DNA of 64,000 nt, from positions 1 through 64,000 of the forward strand of contig CAMDTW010000533.1 of assembly GCA_945910005.1 (NCBI GenBank), read 5' to 3'. The position numbers were made by a program, and so were the translations under genes. How positions within the stretch are numbered: the first letter of the stretch is position 1; each line of letters starts with the position of its first letter. Of the stretch, positions 60,881 to 64,000 are shown piece after piece. Source of the stretch: Isoperla grammatica (taxonomy: Eukaryota > Arthropoda > Insecta > Plecoptera > Perlodidae). The notes below the pieces were generated by a model, which was not told the origin of the DNA, did not search any database, and worked only from the letters and a program-made list of their open reading frames with translations.

Positions 60881-63800
60881 CCCTCCGTTGAAAAATAAGA
60901 ATTATATTTTGCATTCTTCAAGAGTATTATGAAAATGCATAAATTAAGTTTTTTGGTCGTTTTTGGTTAAAATATGGATAAAATATAGAAATTGGCTGAT
61001 TTCAGTCTATCTACCACAAACTTCGAGTTTTAAGAGGAATCTTGCATACAGCTGGGATTCCCAGTGTTTCAACCAAAGTTGACAAATCGTTGTTTTAGAG
61101 CGTTTCAGGCTCCAAAAAGCACAATTTGTCCATTTCGTCACATTTCGATTACTTCTATAGAAGTTACACCCTCCGTTGAAAAATAAGAATTATAGGCTGC
61201 ATTCTTCAAGAGTATAATGAAAATGCATAAATTGAGTTTTTTCGTCGTTTTTGGTTAAAATATGCATAAAATATAGAAATTGGCTGATTTTAGTCTATCT
61301 ACCACAAACTTCCAGTTTTAAGAGGAATCTTGCATACGGCTGGGATTCCTAAGGGTTTCAACCAAAGTTGACAAATCGTTGTTTTAGAGCGTTTCAGGCT
61401 CCAATAAGCACAATTTGTCCATTTCGTCACATTTCGATAGCTACTTTAGAAGTTACACCAACCGTTGAAAAATAATAATGTTAGTGTGCATTCTGAAACA
61501 GTATTATGAAAATGCATAAATTGAGTTTTTTTGGCGTTTTTGGTTTAAATATGCATAAAATATAGAAATTGGCTGATTTTAGTCTATCTACCACAAACTT
61601 CCAGTTTTAAGAGGAATCTTGCATACGGCCGGGATTCCTAAGGGTTTCAACCAAAGTTGACAAATCGTTGTTTTAGAGCGTTTCAGGCTCCAATTAGCAC
61701 AATTTGTCCATTTCGTCACATTTCGATAACTTCTATAGAAGTTACACCCTCCGTTGAAAAATAAGAATTAAAGGCTGCATTCTTCAAGAATATAATGAAA
61801 ATGCATAAATTGAGTTTTTTCGTCGTTTTTGGTTAAAATATGCATAAAATATAGAAATTGGCTGATTTTAGTCTATCTACCACAAACTTCCAGTTTTAAG
61901 AGGAATCTTGCATACGGCTGGGATTCCTAAGGGTTTCAACCAAAGTTGACAAATCGTTGTTTTAGAGCGTTTCAGGCTCCAATAAGCACAATTTGTCCAT
62001 TTCGTCACATTTCGATAGCTACTTTAGAAGTTACACCAACCGTTGAAAAATAATAATGTTAGTGTGCATTCTGAAACAGTATTATGAAAATGCATAAATT
62101 GAGTTTTTTTGGCGTTTTTGGTTTAAATATGCATAAAATATAGAAATTGGCTGATTTTAGTCTATCTACCACAAACTTCCAGTTTTAAGAGGAATCTTGC
62201 ATACGGCTTGGATTCCTAAGGGTTTCAACCAAATTGCACAAATCGGTTTTTTAGAGCGTTTCAGGCTCCAATAAGCACAATTTGTCCATTTCGTCACATT
62301 TCGATAACTTCTATAGAAGTTACACCCTCCGTTTGAAAATAAGAATTATATTTTGCATTCTTCAAGAGTATTATGAAAATGCATAAATTAAGTTTTTTGG
62401 TCGTTTTTGGTTAAAATATGGATAAAATATAGAAATTGGCTGATTTCAGTCTATCTACCACAAACTTCGAGTTTTAAGAGGAATCTTGCATACAGCTGGG
62501 ATTCCCAGTGTTTCAACCAAAGTTGACAAATCGTTGTTTTAGAGCGTTTCAGGCTCCAAAAAGCACAATTTGTCCATTTCGTCACATTTCGATTACTTCT
62601 ATAGAAGTTACACCCTCCGTTGAAAAATAAGAATTATAGGCTGCATTCTTCAAGAGTATAATGAAAATGCATAAATTGAGTTTTTTCGTCGTTTTTGGTT
62701 AAAATATGCATAAAATATAGAAATTGGCTGATTTTAGTCTATCTACCACAAACTTCCAGTTTTTAGAGGAATCTTGCATACGGCTGGGATTCCTAAGGGT
62801 TTCAACCAAATTGCACAAATCGTTGTTTAAGAGCGTTTCAGGCTCCAATAAGCACAATTTGTCCATTTTGTCACATTTCGATTACTTCTTTAGAAGTTAC
62901 ACCCGCCGTCGAAAAATAAGAATTATAGGTTGCATTCTTCAAGAGTATAATGAAAATGCATAAATTGAGTTTTTTCGTCGTTTTTGGTTAAAATATGCAT
63001 AAAAAATAGAAATTGGCTGATTTCAGTCTATCTACCACAAACTTCCAGTTTTAAGAGGAATCTTGCATACGGCCGGGATTCCTAAGGGTTTCAACCAAAG
63101 TTGACAAATCGTTGTTTTAGAGCGTTTCAGGCTCCAATAAGCACAATTTGTCCATTTCGTCACATTTCGATAACTTCTATAGAAGTTACACCCTCCGTTG
63201 AAAAATAAGAATTATAGGCTGCATTCTTCAAGAGTATAATATAAATGCATAAATTGAGTTTTTTCGTCGTTTTTGGTTAAAATATGCATAAAATATAGAA
63301 ATTGGCTGATTTTAGTCTATCTACAACAAACTTTCAGTTTTAAGAGGAATCTTGCATACGGCTGGGATTCCTAAGGGTTCAACCAAATTGCACAAATCGT
63401 TGTTTTAGAGCATTTCAGGCTCCAATAAGCACAATTTGTCCATTTCGTCACATTTCGATAACTTCTAATGAAGTTACACCCTCCGTCGAAAAATAAGAAT
63501 TATAGGTTGCATTCTTCAAGAGTATAATGAAAATGCATAAATTGAGTTTTTTCGTCGTTTTTGGTTAAAATATGCATAAAAAATAGAAATTGGCTGATTT
63601 CAGTCTATCTACCACAAACTTCCAGTTTTAAGAGGAATCTTGCATACGGCCGGGATTCCTAAGGGTTTCAACCAAAGTTAACAAATCGTTGTTTTAGAGC
63701 GTTTTAGGCTCCAATAAGCACAATTTGTCCATTTCGTCACATTTCGATAACTTCTATAGAAGTTACACCCTCCATTGAAAAATAAGAATTATAGGCTGCA

Positions 63801-64000
63801 TTCTTTAAGAGTATAATGAAAATGCATAAATTGAGTTTTTTCGTCGTTTTTGGTTAAAATATGCATAAAATATAGAAATTGGCTGATTTCTGTCTATCTA
63901 CCACAAACTTCCAGTTTTAAGAGGAATCTTGCATACGGCTGGGATTCCTAAGGGTTTCAACCAAAGTTGACAAATCGTTGTTTTAGAGCGTTTCAGGCTC
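60861..64000 (-). repeat. 289-bp satellite array, right block, inverted
   Basis: About 11 monomers in reverse orientation, still 288-289 bp apart (AGAGGAAT at 61033, 61321 and 61610). Two inverted C-class monomers (near 61.5 and 62.1 kb) carry the reverse complement of ACTGTTTCAG, a variant typical of 45-55 kb. Monomers with CCCAGTGTTTCAACC are inverted forms of a variant also seen at 20.26, 22.86, 31.75 and 33.79 kb. A unique ATTATATTTTGCATTC variant occurs at 60901 and 62345, 1,444 bp apart, so a 5-mer repeat exists within the inverted arm. The block continues past the window. Confidence 0.96.

Overview
The window is eukaryotic satellite DNA, not a gene region. Almost all of it is a tandem array of an AT-rich monomer of 289 bp (about 208 copies). 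The array is broken once by a non-LTR retrotransposon insertion and once by an orientation flip. The only convincing protein gene is the retrotransposon's gag-like ORF1. The element has a Jockey-type triple CCHC knuckle and an arthropod-style Inr plus DPE promoter layout. I therefore infer an arthropod, probably insect, chromosome, likely pericentromeric or other constitutive heterochromatin. I cannot name the species.

Layout. 1-768: eleven copies of a different, CpG-containing 70-bp repeat that runs off the left edge. 769-895: two decayed copies of that 70-bp unit at the boundary. 896-25496: 289-bp satellite in + orientation (about 85 monomers). 25497-28304: a 2,808-bp non-LTR element flanked by a perfect 12-bp target-site duplication. 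It keeps a full ORF1, has only the first few codons of ORF2, and ends in a (TAAGA)n tail. 28305-60860: satellite in + orientation (about 113 monomers). 60861-64000: the same satellite in the opposite orientation (about 11 monomers), running off the right edge.

Within the satellite there are two monomer classes of equal length: a common N class and a rarer C class that differs over about 80 bp. Shared private variants define nested higher-order repeats and segmental duplications. Examples are 2 x 2,599 bp (9-mers), 3 x about 2,022 bp (7-mers), a 4-mer duplication, and dispersed pairs offset by 1.7, 3.5-3.8, 4.9, 6.9, 7.8 and 9.5 kb. N-class monomers carry an exact 18-bp palindrome. The array inversion at 60860/60861 falls at the edge of this palindrome, and a 4-mer duplication junction falls near it.

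No functional multi-gene system is visible. The points most worth checking are the palindrome-associated rearrangements, the fold-back insertion at 33655-33680, the gag-only retrotransposon with its promoter, and the related empty insertion site at about 36.1 kb. Higher-order boundaries were read by eye and are good to roughly one monomer unless stated otherwise.
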